NCBI GenBank assembly: GCA_013180625.2
Contig: SNVD02011469.1
Span: 372,001 to 436,000 of the forward strand
From: Boswellia sacra
Lineage: Eukaryota > Streptophyta > Magnoliopsida > Sapindales > Burseraceae
Direction: 5' to 3'
DNA: 64,000 nt
Under the pieces are notes generated by a model that was given only the letters and a program-made list of their open reading frames with translations, searched no databases and had not been told where the DNA came from. Within the stretch, counting starts at the first letter, position 1. Each line of letters starts with the position of its first letter. Both the position numbers and the translations under genes were made by a program. Positions 1 through 13,269 of this stretch are shown in pieces.

Positions 1-2
1 CT

Positions 3-750
3 TTTGACTCAAAGGCTGGTAAAGAGACAATTGACTTCAAAGAAGTCAAGCGAATAGATCATATTCTTGCTGGCTTACAGCGCAAGGTAACTTTGATATC
101 CAAACAAATTCTCTTGTGTCCATATTGGAATTGATGCCAGAACATATGACAAGTTTAGGAGTACTACGGATTTTAATATTAAAAGATAAAGTACAATATT
201 ACTTATTTGATAAATATCCAGGCAATATTTATTTGATAGAGATCATTATTGTGCATTTTGTTTTGCTGGTTGAAATCCCGGCAACTGGTTTTTGATGGAG
301 TTATAAACAGAAATTTTGCAATACTATCAAATAAAGTGCTACATCAAAGTTTTGCTTTTTGCTTAAGCAAACATTCTATCATGCATATGTCTTACATCTT
401 GGTTGTAATAATGATAATACCGGTGGGAGGACCTGAGATAGGATCACATCTTACAGCTTGATTGCAATAGTGAAAATACCGGTAGAAGGATTTTGATGTT
501 TGTTTCTTGTAAGAACTTCTTCCCACAAAGTATTGTGGGATTATTTCACCAGAAAATTTCAGAACTAAGAATCTTCTCCCTTTTGCAGTTTCAACCGGCT
601 CCTCCACCTCCACCGTATCCAGAAGGCTATGCTCCTCCTGCAAATGCAGAAGGCGAGAAGGGCCAAGAAACCCAACAAGCAGGAGAAACCCAACTTCCTC
701 CTGTTGATCCTATCATTGATCAAGGTCCTGCTAAACGAATGAAATTCTGA
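3..750 (+). CDS. 3' end of an unidentified gene (last two exons)
   Basis: Two exons are visible. Exon 3-86 encodes a lysine-rich, probably helical stretch (…[20 protein letters not shown]…) and ends at a GTAACT donor in phase 0. The last exon begins after a TTTTGCAG acceptor at 589 and runs to TGA at 748-750. It encodes a proline-rich segment ([14 protein letters not shown]), an acidic and Gln-rich stretch, and a basic C-terminus ending AKRMKF. The splice phases agree and the reading frame is open across the join. The upstream part lies outside the window. A tail of this kind is common in nuclear or RNA-associated proteins, but I see no catalytic motif here. From memory, a KH/3'-5' exonuclease-type gene lies near ELF3 in Arabidopsis; this could be its counterpart, but that is an unverified guess. 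Confidence 0.65.
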
Positions 751-3700
751 AGTAGAGTTGCCTTCATTTTAGTGGAGCTGTCAAAGGCATGTAGAATCTT
801 CAAGGCAGAGATAACAGAAAAGAAAAACATTCACAAAATGAGGAAATTCTTAACACTCAAACACGACATCTAATCGCAATTTTCTTTTATCACTGTCTTA
901 CGAGTTAGCTAACAATCCTTCGGTGTAAGTGTAATGTATCAATCAATTTGCCACAGTAATGTAATTACTTATATATACATCAAGATGCTTCTGAAATATG
1001 AAGTATTTTTCATTGTTTTGCAGCGTCCCAAATGGTAGAAGAAAAGCTAATAGAACAGTTGAAAATGCTACATAGCTGCTCTCTTTTTCAAAGAGGATAA
1101 TTCTACACATATAATTAACACATACAATATTTACATTTATTACAAATTTTCATTTATTATAGCGCTTTATCCATCAAATAATATTTTATCACATCAAATT
1201 ACACGAAGATGTTTGTATAATTTAATTGCATGTGTAAGTAAACTATTTCAAAAAATGAATAACGGTAATCTGAATTTTGGCAAAGGACTAATGGTGTTAC
1301 ATATATTAGAACTTTTTGTTACGTTCCAAAGGTTAGATTAATCACAAACGAGAGATTCTCATCCTCGGCAATAAATCTATCTTTGTTTTCATTAGATTCT
1401 TGGTTTGTTTCTAGACCAGAATTTGTGGCATTGGATTAGAGTAGCTATTCAACGGGGAGAAAATTTTCTTGTTTTGATCATAAGAAGTTTTGGTTTCAGT
1501 CTTTACATTAGAACTTTAGAGCAGTGTGTCATAAGCTAAAAGTTTTGCGTAGCTTGCTCGTGCAGCACTTAGACAACCTGAACTCGAAAGTTGCTAAGTA
1601 AGCCTAGATGTTTCGTTCTCGCTCAAGGGAAAGTTAGGACCGCTGAACTAAAGAGCTTTGTAGGCAAGAAGAGAAGTGTGGAAGATGAAGGCAAGTGTTG
1701 CTACTTGCTAGAGAAGAAAACTTTGTATTACACAAGAATGATTGCTTACAACTTTGCTTGGATTGGCTTGGATTTGCTTGGATGTGCTTGGATTTTCTGG
1801 GATCCTTGCTTGGATGGTTTACAAATGAGCCATAGAGGGGTATTTATAGTGAACCACCTCCCAAATGAATAGCTAGAATTTAATACATCCAAGAGTCACA
1901 AATGACTTCTACCTAAATTAGGTGTGGTAGATGAACAACCTTGACTATCTATATTTACATGTGAGAGTTGTACATATTTGACTTGCTAGAGTTTCTAAAA
2001 AATGGTCTTGGGTTTGCATATTTTCTAGAAATTGGGCCAAGCTTTTGTACACATTTTGGGCCACTCTAGCAAGCAAATTAGGTGGACTATGACAAGTGGC
2101 TAACATAGATAAAAAGAAAAGAGCAATTTGGATTAAAGGCAAGCCCAGTGTCACTAGATGGAGACGGTTTCTTAAACATTTTTTCCACCAAAAACATGTA
2201 ACAAATAACAAATGTCAAAGATCATATGCACATGCGATTCCATCATCTTTGATATATAGTCATCTCATTACCATTTCAAGACCCTCCGATCACATGTCTG
2301 CACGTGCGATCACGGGGCTGTATCTGCATATGCAACTTGGATGATGCAATAACCAGCACAAGAAAAGCGACGGTCCTTGATTGCGTAGGGACTCCACTAA
2401 CATGTAACGTGGACGGTTATGATGTTGCATGTGCATCTTACTAAGTGCTTTGGCTGCTTAGAGAGTTTAGTAGTTACCACGTGCCTTATTGTTTTGGCTA
2501 CTTACCAAATTTGGTAATTGCCATGGGGTAGATTTATTTCAATGCATTTGAATTCAGTAATCAGACAAATACTTTATAGGTGTATTTTGTACTATTTAAT
2601 TTTGAAGAAATAAATGGTTTTCAAATAAGATATTATTACGCAAAGTAATTTTTTTTTAAAAGATAAGTAGTAATAATAATAATAATAAAAATAAATTTTC
2701 CATAAATAAACCAAGAGAAAATCAGAAACTATCTCGGAGTGCGTGGCAGGCAAGATCTTTATCATCAATTTCAAACACGAAGTACTCTTGAAACGTACCT
2801 TAATCCGATCGAAACTGAAGCAACACTTGGGTACTTGTATTGTCCTGCAACTAACCACGTGTTAATATTGCAAAAATTAAAAATTTAACCCACAAGTCAA
2901 ACGCAATCTTTGTTTCCAAAACCAGTTAAACTGATCACTTGCCAAATCCAGGGCAAACTAACATTCAGTTATCCTCGTTCCACGCGCCCCCTGGAGATCC
3001 ACAACCCCAACTGGACACTCGCAACGCGCGCGTGGGGTTCCCCTCCTCGCACATGCAACTAACAGACGTTAAACAAACACTTTTTGCGCTTTAATCACGA
3101 TCTCAGTCGGATTTTGCGTGAAGAGATTGGCCATATTTGACATGAGTAACATGTGGTTAATTTCAGTCCCGGAATTTACTCGGACTCAGTCTCTTTTGTC
3201 TTTCTTTTTTTTTTTTTTTAACATTCTTGTACTGGATGGCCCATCAGAAGTTGCCAGGTCAGCTTGTATCCGAGAGTTCCGAGCCTTGTTGAAGGTACTG
3301 TACATGCAAAGTACTGTAGAGGATAAAGGGGGTCTTTCAGTTCTGTGATTCTATCCACTTTTTTGGGTCCTACATTGCCCACATCTCTTTGTTGTTATTT
3401 TTATTGGGTTCCCATGTTAGCTTTTTGTTGTTGTGGAATTTCCAAAGTAGCCCTCTTGTTGTAGCCAGTAGAATCTATCCTTTCTGACAACATCTTTCTA
3501 TCTGATCTCTTTTCAGTGCTTTTCTTGTTTATTTTGTTTTTGTTTCCTTACCTCGCAATCCATGTTGTTGCCAATGGTTTTGCCTTTTTGCTGAGGGGTT
3601 CTGAATTTTGGTTGAGAGTGTGAGATTCTCGAGTTATTGTTGTAGGTTTCTCGAATTTTTGGTCTGAGGAATTGGTTTTGTGAAGTGGGTTGGTTTTGGT

Positions 3701-3980
3701 TGCTTGTGAACCTGTTGTGCTTGTTGTTCTGGTTGTTTTTTTTATGGCTTTGAGCCACAGGATTTGTTTAGTTGAGGTGGGTTGATCTGGGGTGTTGTGA
3801 ATTTGAGAGAGGACTTTTTGTTGGGTTTTTGATGGTTGAATTTCACCATAAAAGACGTGTTCTGAGTATTTGAGCAATTGAGTTTGGAAGTTTGACGGAA
3901 ATGAGATTTTGTTGTGAAATTGGTGAGAAAAGTAGTTTCAGAGAGTGGAATTTGTGGTGAAGGACTAGAAGAGAGCAGAA
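751..3980. other. Intergenic DNA and ELF3 upstream region
   Basis: No convincing coding gene is seen. From 751 to about 1150 lies the probable 3' UTR and downstream flank of the first gene. About 1320-2200 reads like a degraded solo LTR in minus orientation: on the plus strand it carries a tailing stretch similar in layout to the copia LTR further on (tattacacaagaatg, then a gtatttatagtg TATA-like box in reverse), but I cannot define its TG/CA ends. From 2280 to 2870 there are three CACGTG boxes. About 3350-3980 is pyrimidine-rich and probably holds the ELF3 leader. Short open frames here (for example 1591-1872 and 3118-3348) have no protein-like features. Confidence 0.5.
2301..2861 (+). promoter_or_regulatory. 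Three G-boxes (CACGTG) upstream of ELF3
   Basis: Exact CACGTG hexamers occur at 2301-2306, 2478-2483 and 2856-2861, about 1.1-1.7 kb upstream of the ELF3 ATG. The second and third share the extended core CCACGTG. G-boxes are known binding sites of bHLH (PIF) and bZIP (HY5) factors in light- and clock-controlled promoters. A role in ELF3 control is inferred from position only, and an LTR-like remnant nearby could also have brought some of them in. Confidence 0.35.
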
Positions 3981-6900
3981 ATGAGAGGAGGAAAAGATGA
4001 GGGAAAGGTTACAAGTCCTATGTTTCCTAGGCTTCATGTGAATGATGCAGACAAAGGAGGACCAAGGCCACCTCCAAGGAACAAAATGGCTCTCTATGAG
4101 CAGCTCAGTATCCCTTCTCAGAGATTAGGCTCTGGATCACCATCCATGTTCCCTATTCCACCTAGCAATGGTGGCACCTTGATCCCTTCAATGTCATCAA
4201 GCAATGTGAGTTTCACTTTATATGTTATCTTAATCTTGAAGCCTTATGAATGTTCACATTTGCAATTATTTGCCCTTGGATTTACCTTCTTATGATTATT
4301 AACCTGATTGAGATCTGGGGTTTCATTAACTAATGATTGGTGAGAATCAATTCCTTTAGTTGTTTACAATCTACTGTTTTTGCTATAAATTTCGGCTTTG
4401 GTTCAAATGATAATTTCTGAATTTTCGTTCATGATCTTTGCAGTGTGAATATGCTATAAATTTTGATGAATTGGTTCTGTTTCTTTTCTTGTATTTGCAA
4501 TCAGAATTATTATTTGAGGTCCCATGCTCTCTTGGGTAATTGCTGGACCCTTCTTGGACCAATTTTTAATCCAACAAAAGTTACTTATATGGTTTTGAGC
4601 ATATTTATATTGATGTTATGTGCTACCACTTTATCTTGTTTAATTACAAGAATGGATTTATGATTGCAGGGTGGTGGTCATGAAAGGAGTGCGTATAACC
4701 AATTCTGCAACTTTCCTGCAGTACCACTTTTGGCTGAGAAGCTTCATTCGTATTCCTCAAGTGGTGTTAAGCTGGATGCTATGATGACAAATCAAGAATG
4801 GAAATCCATGATTCCTGCAAATTACCAAAGTTTTAATGCCACAGGACCATTGTCATCAACTGCTACAAGCTATTCAAGTAAACCAAGTAATTTCTCCAAC
4901 TTCAGGAATTTTTCAATGAAGAAACTTGGAGATGAGAATGGTTTAAGAGTTCCAACCTTTGCTCGGTTAGGAGTAGGCCAACAGCATAGCAGCAGTCAAT
5001 ACGGCAAGGATCAAAAATACAAGCTAAAGAAAGGATCTGGCCCATATGCAAAGAATCAAACTGAAGAGAGTGCAATAGTTTCTCAAACAATTCAGGAACA
5101 TGAGGGAAGGTCCACTTCAATCCCATTAAGTAGGCAGAGAAAATTAATTGACACGTCTTCTAGCCCATCACCTAAAGTTAAGCATTCAGAATCACTAAAG
5201 AGAGCAAATTCAGCTTTGAACCAAGAAAACAGAAGCAGTTTGGTGGATGTTTTAAATGGTTTTCACGGTAATAATGCACGTTTACATCAGGAGACTGAGG
5301 CTTTGAGGGATGAGATGGCCCTTAGAGATAGCGGTTTGATGGAAAGTGCAAAGGACATGGATATGGCAAATGCTTTCAAACTGAGAACTGAAGCATGTTT
5401 GAGGCCAACACTTGGAGATGATAACATCAAACCTGATATGCTTGTCTACAGCAAAGCTTGCCAAGAAGATAAAAATAACAGATCTATACAGGTGAGAGAT
5501 GTAGGGAGCCATGATGATGTCTCTAATTCCTCAATGGTGGACTCTGTATCAGCTCTGGCTCTATCCCCTGATGATGTTGTTGGAGTCATAGGTGAGAAGC
5601 AATTCTGGAAAGCGAGAAGAGCCATCATCAAGTAAGTATCTCCTTCTGGTGGTTGCTATGTTCACATCTACTGCTTCTGATCGGCATTAAAGAATCAGCT
5701 AATTGCTTTATATTCGTTCATGCACATTTTTGAAATTTTTTTTTGCTATATGGTATACAAACCATTAAGATTGTATGGTCCTTCCCACTTAATATACGTT
5801 CTTAATAGTTTTTTGAAATCTACTGGTCAATGCTAATTTTAACAAACTCTTGTGCTGCTTTTCAGGCAACAAAGAGTGTTTGCAGTTCAAGTATTTGAGT
5901 TGCATAGACTAATGAAGGTAAGGTGGTAGTTTCCGCAATACTATTTCTTCACACTTTCTTGAATTTCTGATTCAAGTCTGTCAAGAGTTTAATAATATCA
6001 GACCTTAATTCTGATTTGTAACAGGTACAAAGATTGATTGCCAGATCACCACATTTGTTGATTGAAGACAGCCACTTTATAGACAAACCTCCATTAAATG
6101 TATCTCAAGTGAAGAGATTGCGATCTGAGTATGATCTAGAACCATCACCGCGTGTTGTGAGGGCCAAGCATCAGTCTCAGAAGCCAGATCTCTGTACTGA
6201 ATGTGAGGATGAGAATGCAGTTGCTAATCTTCCTCATCCTTCTGTCAACAATGATGCCAGCAAAGGAGTTGTGGCACAACATTTAAACTATGGGTCTGAT
6301 TCAGAAAATGCACCACCAGCACCAGCAGTGAGGAATATCAAGCCTTCTCCATGGTGTTTCCCACCACCTGGAAATCAGTGGCTAGTTTCTGTAATGTCCC
6401 CTTCTGAAGGACTTGTTTACAAGCCCTACACGGGTCCTTGTCCTCCAACTGCGGGATTTGTGGCACCATTTTATGGCAGCTGTGGTCCTGTGAGCTTAAC
6501 TTCAGCAGGTGGGGACTTCCTGAACACAGCTTATGGTGTTCCAGCATCCCACCAAGGGATTGGAATTCTTCCAGGAACCCCTGCTTTGGCGCAAACCTAC
6601 TTTCCACCATATGGCATGCCAGTTATGAACTCATCTATTTCTGATTCAGCTGTCGAGCAAATAAGCCCATTTCCTAGAGTCCAATCAAAGGACAATCATT
6701 TATCAATGTTGGATATTAACTTCATGATACCTCATCAAAGTTCACGGAATATGTCAAGCCAGATGAGTCGAGTGATCTCACGTTGTCTTGAAAAAGTTGA
6801 AGCTTCGAAGGAAAGTGAGGTACAGGGAAGCACTGCTAGTAGTCCATCCGGAAGGGCTAAAGGGGATGCACTTCCTCTTTTCCCTATGGAACCGATACTT

Positions 6901-7041
6901 CAAGAATCAGAGCAAAATCCTCAAACAAGTGAGCAGCAGACACGGGTGATTAAGGTTGTACCTCACAACCGGAGATTAGCAACAGAGTCGGCTGCTCGGA
7001 TTTTCCAGTCCATACAACAAGAAAGAAAACAGTCTGACTAG
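3981..7041 (+). CDS. ELF3: EARLY FLOWERING 3, evening-complex scaffold
   Basis: Four coding exons join in phase: 3981-4205, 4670-5631, 5866-5917 and 6025-7041, giving 751 residues (Arabidopsis ELF3 is about 695). Introns have GTGAGT, GTAAGT and GTAAGG donors and CAG acceptors. The N-terminus carries the ELF3 signature ([15 protein letters not shown], then [14 protein letters not shown], residues about 14-47). The central conserved block around residues 393-432 ([15 protein letters not shown], then [15 protein letters not shown]) spans exons 2-4. A Pro/Gly/aromatic-rich segment with [11 protein letters not shown] is at about 522-532, and the conserved C-terminus with [10 protein letters not shown] is at about 722. 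In the family, ELF3 is nuclear, bridges ELF4 and LUX in the evening complex, represses PIF and clock genes at night, and binds phyB and COP1. The start is the first ATG of the conserved N-terminus. There is no polyglutamine run; the longest Q stretch is two. Confidence 0.96.
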
Positions 7042-9219
7042 TTTATATTGCCGTCCACTTTGTATCTAATGCTGATGAAATATAAGATGGGGCAAATGAC
7101 TTAATTTATCAAGTGTTCTATAAAATTTTGTATCTATGATCATACTTTTGTGACTTAAAGTTTAAATGATGTAAATATATTCCTTAATGATTGAAAAAAG
7201 GGTTCATTTTTTGTTGCTCCCATGCTGAGTTCCTACTTTTTTCCGGATGCTAACCTTTGTCAGCCATTCTCTGCTCCATCATTAAGTTGTTGATTCAAAT
7301 AGAAAAAGCAGTGAATTCATTGCCAATTGTTTTAACTGCTCTGACTAAATTAAAAAAACCTGCATATTTTCTGGTATTTCACTATTTCCGCCGTAGTATT
7401 GCTCAGTAATGACCAAAAAGAGAAAATATGGCGAAGATTCTAATAAAATAGAGGCTCAAATAAAATATTTTTTTTTTCACGTATAAAGCAGTGGTTGCAG
7501 GTGCAGTACATTTTGCAAGTCTAAATTAAGTAGCCGCAGTAGCTGTCTTCCAAGAGTGTTTTAGTTGTTTAATTACACTGCCAATGAGTTTGTTTTCTTT
7601 TCCTATTTCCGAAGCATTCTCAACTCAGCTTTTTATAATGGTTTTTCATAACAGTTTATTTATCTTTGATTGTTTGATGGTTCAAAAATATATAACATTC
7701 GCACTGTAGAGGCAGGAAATTTGAATGAATGTATTTTATCAATTTGATCTGAGTTCCCGAATAAATTAAAAGTAGGAAAAGTTTTTTGGTCAAGGAAGAG
7801 TTGCATAGAACGGAACTGCCGAATGGACTTTTGCTATGCTAGCATAAGATCAACTTTAGTTCTAAAGCCACATAAAAGAGAGAGGACTTATTGCCATGCA
7901 TGCTAGCATAGGAACGGAACTGCCAAATGGACTTTTCATGCAGATAACTTGATGGTTGCAAAGGCTACACCAGAGATAAAGCAGTGTCCACATCAAATTA
8001 CCACCAAAGTAAACTGTGGGAAGTACAAATGCTTACTTGGTGGCTTTAACTTGAAAGCGAAATGAGTTGCGTTCATTCAAGAAGTAAAAAGGTGAGTCGG
8101 GACCTACCCTTTAAAGTGTAGTTATGCAGTCAAGGAACTTGAGATGGAAAGGATTTTATTTGGGACTTTGTAAAGGAAAGTATTATTTTCGGCAATAACT
8201 ATTTGATTGTTATTTCATTTGTCTCTTCTAATATAAAGTAATTCTATTCGGGACTTACCAATATGATCAATACTTCCCTTTTCAAAAGTATCAAACGAAT
8301 CTGGAGACGCACATTCGGCATATGTGATGACAAAAAGTAAGTCAAAATGGCTTTGAAGAAATTAATTTGTAAGTAATTCGATTCTATTGTAAGGCTTCCT
8401 GTTGATCCCTACCAATTAAATTCCCATTGGGTACCTCCCAATCAAATTCATTTTCGGGACCTACCAGATTGACTTTGATATTCTTGTTTTGTATGTGAAT
8501 ATACTGATTGGTTCTTTATTATTTGAATATTAATTCCCAAAGAGCTACCAATGATTGGAATTGGACGTAAGCTCTTTCCAATTGATCCACTAAATTAGAA
8601 AAGAAATCTTAATTACCAATTTCATTAAAGGAAATGACATTTCTTGGAGGAATATTATGGACAAATCAAATTGATTCGAAAGAGGAAAAATAACCGATAT
8701 GGGAGTTTTTCTTCTAAAGTAAGAATCTATATTGAACATGGATTTAATACTAAAGACCTTATAAAAATGACTCAAGGAGGTATATTAGTCTCATATAGTG
8801 CTCTAGCAAAAATTATAGTAATTTCTGAGTTAAAAGCGTTGGAGGGTCTTATTCCGCAACTCCACTGACAAATCCTATAATTTCTTTTCTGTTTTGCAGA
8901 GAACTATAGTGTTGGTTCCTATTACTATTTCAGGAGCTACTGAATTCAATTGTTAGCTTCGTTTTCGGAGTCTAATTTTTGGTATCAACAGGTAATATTA
9001 TGTACCATAGGATTTTGTCAACAAATCTGTTAATCAGAATTATATAAGATTTTATGTTATCAATAATGAAAACTATTAGAGCCTAGACTTAGAGTGTGCT
9101 TTGATTTTTCCCTGAAACAGTATATTTGGATATGATCTTTCATCTTTGGATATATAATAATAAACCTTTGGGATAAAAATGAATAATTTATCATTTTTTT
9201 TAATTTTTATGGTTGCATA
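7042..9219. other. Intergenic DNA downstream of ELF3
   Basis: The first ~150 bases are probably the ELF3 3' UTR. The rest is AT-rich. A 26-base string (starting ggaacggaactgcc) occurs twice, near 7808 and 7912, each followed or preceded by a copy of tgctagcata, which suggests a small local duplication. An open frame at 8644-8868 encodes a basic 74-residue peptide with no motif I recognise and no splice or start context, so I do not call it a gene. Confidence 0.4.
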
Positions 9220-10628
9220 TGTATACTTTTCAACTTCTTACGAGGACATTAATAAGCCTTCAAGAAGTGGAAGCCTAATAGTTTGAGAGCCACAATAAAT
9301 ATCATTACTATATCAATATTGTATGCTACCTGCATTTCAAGGAAGTTTCAAGGACTAAATAAATAGCTTTAAAAACTTGCAACTTGATATATGTACTCTT
9401 TAGCAATCAATAATTAATTAATTAATTAATTAATTATTGTCATTATTACTATTATTATTATTATCATAGCAATAACAACAACAAAAAAAAAACCAATGAA
9501 ATTTGTATATTCATATATTAAATAAAAATATTGATAAAAATCTTACACATTTACATTTAGCCTAGTCGAGATTTTGTCAAAAAATTAAAATTATTCTTAA
9601 AAATATAAAAAAATATTGATAAATATCTATTATCTAATAAACCCAAATTTAATCCAACCAAAATTTAATACAATGCAGTTTATATACAACGAGTGTCAAT
9701 AAAATAATTATTAGGCCATATTCTAAATATCATATGAGTAAAAGTTTAATGGGTGAAGATAAATAAGAATATCAATCTTAGAAATATTCTAATCACTTAA
9801 AAAAATTCTGGTTACACCCCTAATAATAATAATAATAACAATAATATAAATCTTAATTTATACATGAAAACTGATAATGTAGCCATCTTTATTTGAATGA
9901 TATAACAGATGTTTGCATTTAAATGGAAAATGATCTTTGTCATGAAGATGAAAATGGCATGATCCGAAATGATATGTTTTCCTGAACAAATTAATTACAC
10001 ACATCTTTCCATTCATGTGTTCTTAATTTGTGATTGAGTTTGGATGAATGGTGTTTGACTCGATTAGTCCAAACCATTGGGATGTTAATGTTATTTCCCT
10101 ATACAATATTATTTGCTCTCAGATAATTTATTTCTGATGATCTATAAAATAAATGTATAGTTAATTGTGTTTTTGTCCATTGATTAAAAAAAAAAAAATT
10201 CATCAAATAACATATGCCTCTTTCATTTCATCATAGTGAGTTTCTTTCCCATTAATGATTACTTATTGGAATAAAAAAATTAAATTAAATTAAATTCCAC
10301 CTATCGTTTCACCATATTTTAGAAAAAAATAGAGAGACTAAAATTCCTATTAAATTGAAATATAATATAAATTGGGCGCTTTTGTAATTAGACCAAACCT
10401 TGGGGCCTAATGTGGTCAATGAATTCACAACTTTCTAATTCCAACAACTCCATCTCCACAGTCAACACACATAATTCTCATTTTAACACATCTCAACACA
10501 ATGCTCCTTTCCCTACCCAGCTATATACTTGTTAAATTGCTCTCAAATTAATTAGGGCTTTAATTGAATTCTCTCCAAACTCTCATTGTAAGCCACAGTA
10601 CTCTCTTCACTTCTCACTGTTCCCCACA

Positions 10629-11719
10629 ATGAATCCTACCCATTATCATCTCAACGTTACCCTCTCATTTGAGAACTGCACTAGTTTTTCTCCTGCCAAC
10701 GCCCATGCTAGCTTTTCTTCGAATCGACATCTCTTTGATATTCGAGTGAGTTGAATATATTCACTTTCTTTTAATATCTTTTACACAATACTAACACTAG
10801 CTTAATTGGGCGTAAAAATTAATCTACACTTGGGTTGAAGATTCAAATTTTTTTTGATTTTCTTATAATGTGTAATACATTTTATTCTAATTATCTTATA
10901 AAAAATGTAGGTGAGATGTAAGGAATGTCAAACTGTATCTCCCATCTTTATACGAGTTGGGGTCGCATCCGGGGCTAGAGAGGTTGATTATAAGGTAAAA
11001 TCATTGCTATTATTTTTATATTATAACTTGCTATATATTCATACGTACATTAATAAATGGGGTGATATGTTACTATCTCTAAAAATTACTATTTACAGAT
11101 TTTTTAAATATTTTAGTAATTAATTAAATTTTGTGCAATGCCCTTATTATGGTGATAATTTTTTTAACCTTTACTTAAATTTGGCTTTTTTCCCCTTTTT
11201 TTCATATTGATTTAGTGTCTGCTATGTCAAGCAACTGGAACTCTTACCGTGATAAAAGCTGCAACTAGGATAGAAAAGAGCCCAACTGTTAACACAATCA
11301 CAAAACCAATATTACACTTTGTGTGCACTGGAAACGTTGAGCCTCACATCTTCCATTTTGGACAGACAACTGACTATCAAGTCACGGGGGTAAGTATTAG
11401 TTCTTCTTTTGGTTAATTAATTTTACATATTCTTATTTATATATAATAATATAATATGAGTTAATTATAATCAACCCAACTGGTAAATTTATTATTTATA
11501 ATGCAATCTATGTATAATTTTTTTTTCCTTTATTTATAGTCATGGCAGCTGCAAGGGCAGAATATTGCCCACACCTTCTCCGGTTTCAAGTTACTTTTTC
11601 CTTCGTACCATGGACAAGTGACCCGTTATGGTCATACATTGGAGGCTACTCTTACATTTGGGGGTTATGATTTTCGAAGGTTTGAAAATATTCCTGACGA
11701 CAACGAATGGCCCTGGTAG
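10629..11719 (+). CDS. DUF866/UPF0587 (CZIB-like) zinc-binding protein, copy A
   Basis: Four exons: 10629-10745, 10911-10994, 11216-11389 and 11540-11719, all joined in phase 0, giving 184 residues. Donors are GTGAGT, GTAAAA and GTAAGT; acceptors end in TAG. The fold signature of the family is visible: an N-terminal strand region (HYHLNVTLSFENCTSF), a first CxxC (CKEC, residues 42-45), a second CxxC (CLLC, residues 68-71), then the HFVCTGNVEPHIFHF block that aligns with the FECRGLEPVDF-type block of UPF0587 proteins. The two CxxC pairs probably bind one zinc ion. Family members (human C1orf123/CZIB) are about 160 residues and poorly understood. This protein is divergent, with a shorter spacing between the CxxC pairs and a C-terminus ending in EWPW. 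It is paired with a close paralogue 2.6 kb downstream. Family call from motif order, not from a search. Confidence 0.8.
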
Positions 11720-13269
11720 CTACTAGGCTATAATTAATTTAAGTAGGTTGGATTCATATTCAACATCTTTGTGTTATGCTTTTGTTGAACAATATACTTG
11801 TGTTATGTATTTGTGGGATGATAGTTTTATATTATATATATGTTTTGTTATGTATTCGTCGATCGATCGAACGATAATTTATATTATGTTGTGTTATGAA
11901 TTTGTTGAACAATGAAATTATATTTGTTCTGTATTCGAGCTATATACATGTATGTATGTACGTATGGATGTATTAGTGTTATTTTTCAGTTGGAATGGTT
12001 CTGAAAAAAAAAAATTCTATATGCTCTGTCTCTTATACAAAGTGATTTCAGGAAAAGAAAAATGAGTTAATATGAACTTGCAATCTTGATACTTTTGAAC
12101 CAATTTTCCGCACTTACGCTCAACTCTTCAAGAAGCGGAAGCCTAGAAATTTGGCTTTATAGCAACTCCTTTTTCATGAAAGTCGATTCTAATGTTAATA
12201 CTTTTATATTGCTACAACGCATTGTATTTATCCCCTCTTCAAATGATCTCGAAATATATGCTTGCAACTTCAACGTTCAATGCTTCTAACTCCACCCTTT
12301 TAAATTCAACATTATTCTCTGGTATGCTAATTCGACGGAATTGCTGTATAACTAGTATTTAGTATGTCAAATTCTAAATATCTTATATGGGTAAATGTTC
12401 ATCATATTTAAAGTGTATTCTTATTTAACGGGTGAAGATAAAAATTCATAATACATCCGTGAATATTCAATCATGAAGATATTTTAGTCCTCCCAAAAAA
12501 AAAAGTTACGCCCTTGATAATAATAATAATAATAAATTCATGAAAATAATATATACTTTATATGTACCCATCTGTATTTGAATGACACATCTAACAGATG
12601 GTTGCATAACATGTATTTAAATGGAACGTGATCTTTATAATGAAGATGAAAATGGTATGTTCTGTAATGATATCTTTTCCTGACCAGATTAAGTACACAC
12701 ATCCTTCCAATCATGATATCTTTGTGTTCAAATTTGAATGGTATTTGACTGAATTAGTCCAAACCATAGGGATGTTAATGTTATTTCCCTATTATTTGCC
12801 CTCAGGTTTTTTTCCACAAATGATCATACTTATCATAACCAAAAATTAAATTAAATTGAACCTATCAATTTCTCACATTTTAGAAGCAAATAGAAGGACT
12901 AGAATTAAATTAATTAACGTTCCTGAAGGCCATATAATATTAATTAATTATATTTTGTTAAAACTTGTTAGATTGATAAATTCCTATTAATTGAAGCATA
13001 CTGTGTTTTTGTAATTAGACCAAATCTTAGGAATTTATTGTAATTTTTTCTCTTTGGTCGTTGAGTTCACAAATTTCTAGTTTCTATATATATTCTAACA
13101 GCTCTTTCAACAGCCAACACACATTATTCTCATTGTAACATCCCTCAAACACAACCCTCCTTTCCCTATATACTTGTTAAATTGCTCTCAGATTAATTAG
13201 TGCATTTTATTTGTATTTGCTTTCATCGTAGCCACGCTCTTCCATTCTAGCTGCACCCTATTGCCCACA

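Noticed and set aside
1591..1872. 93-residue open frame upstream of ELF3
   Set aside because: No motif; it lies in an LTR-like remnant and is made of gcttgg repeats.
8644..8868. 74-residue basic open frame
   Set aside because: No recognised domain, splice context or neighbouring exons. Kept only as a note.
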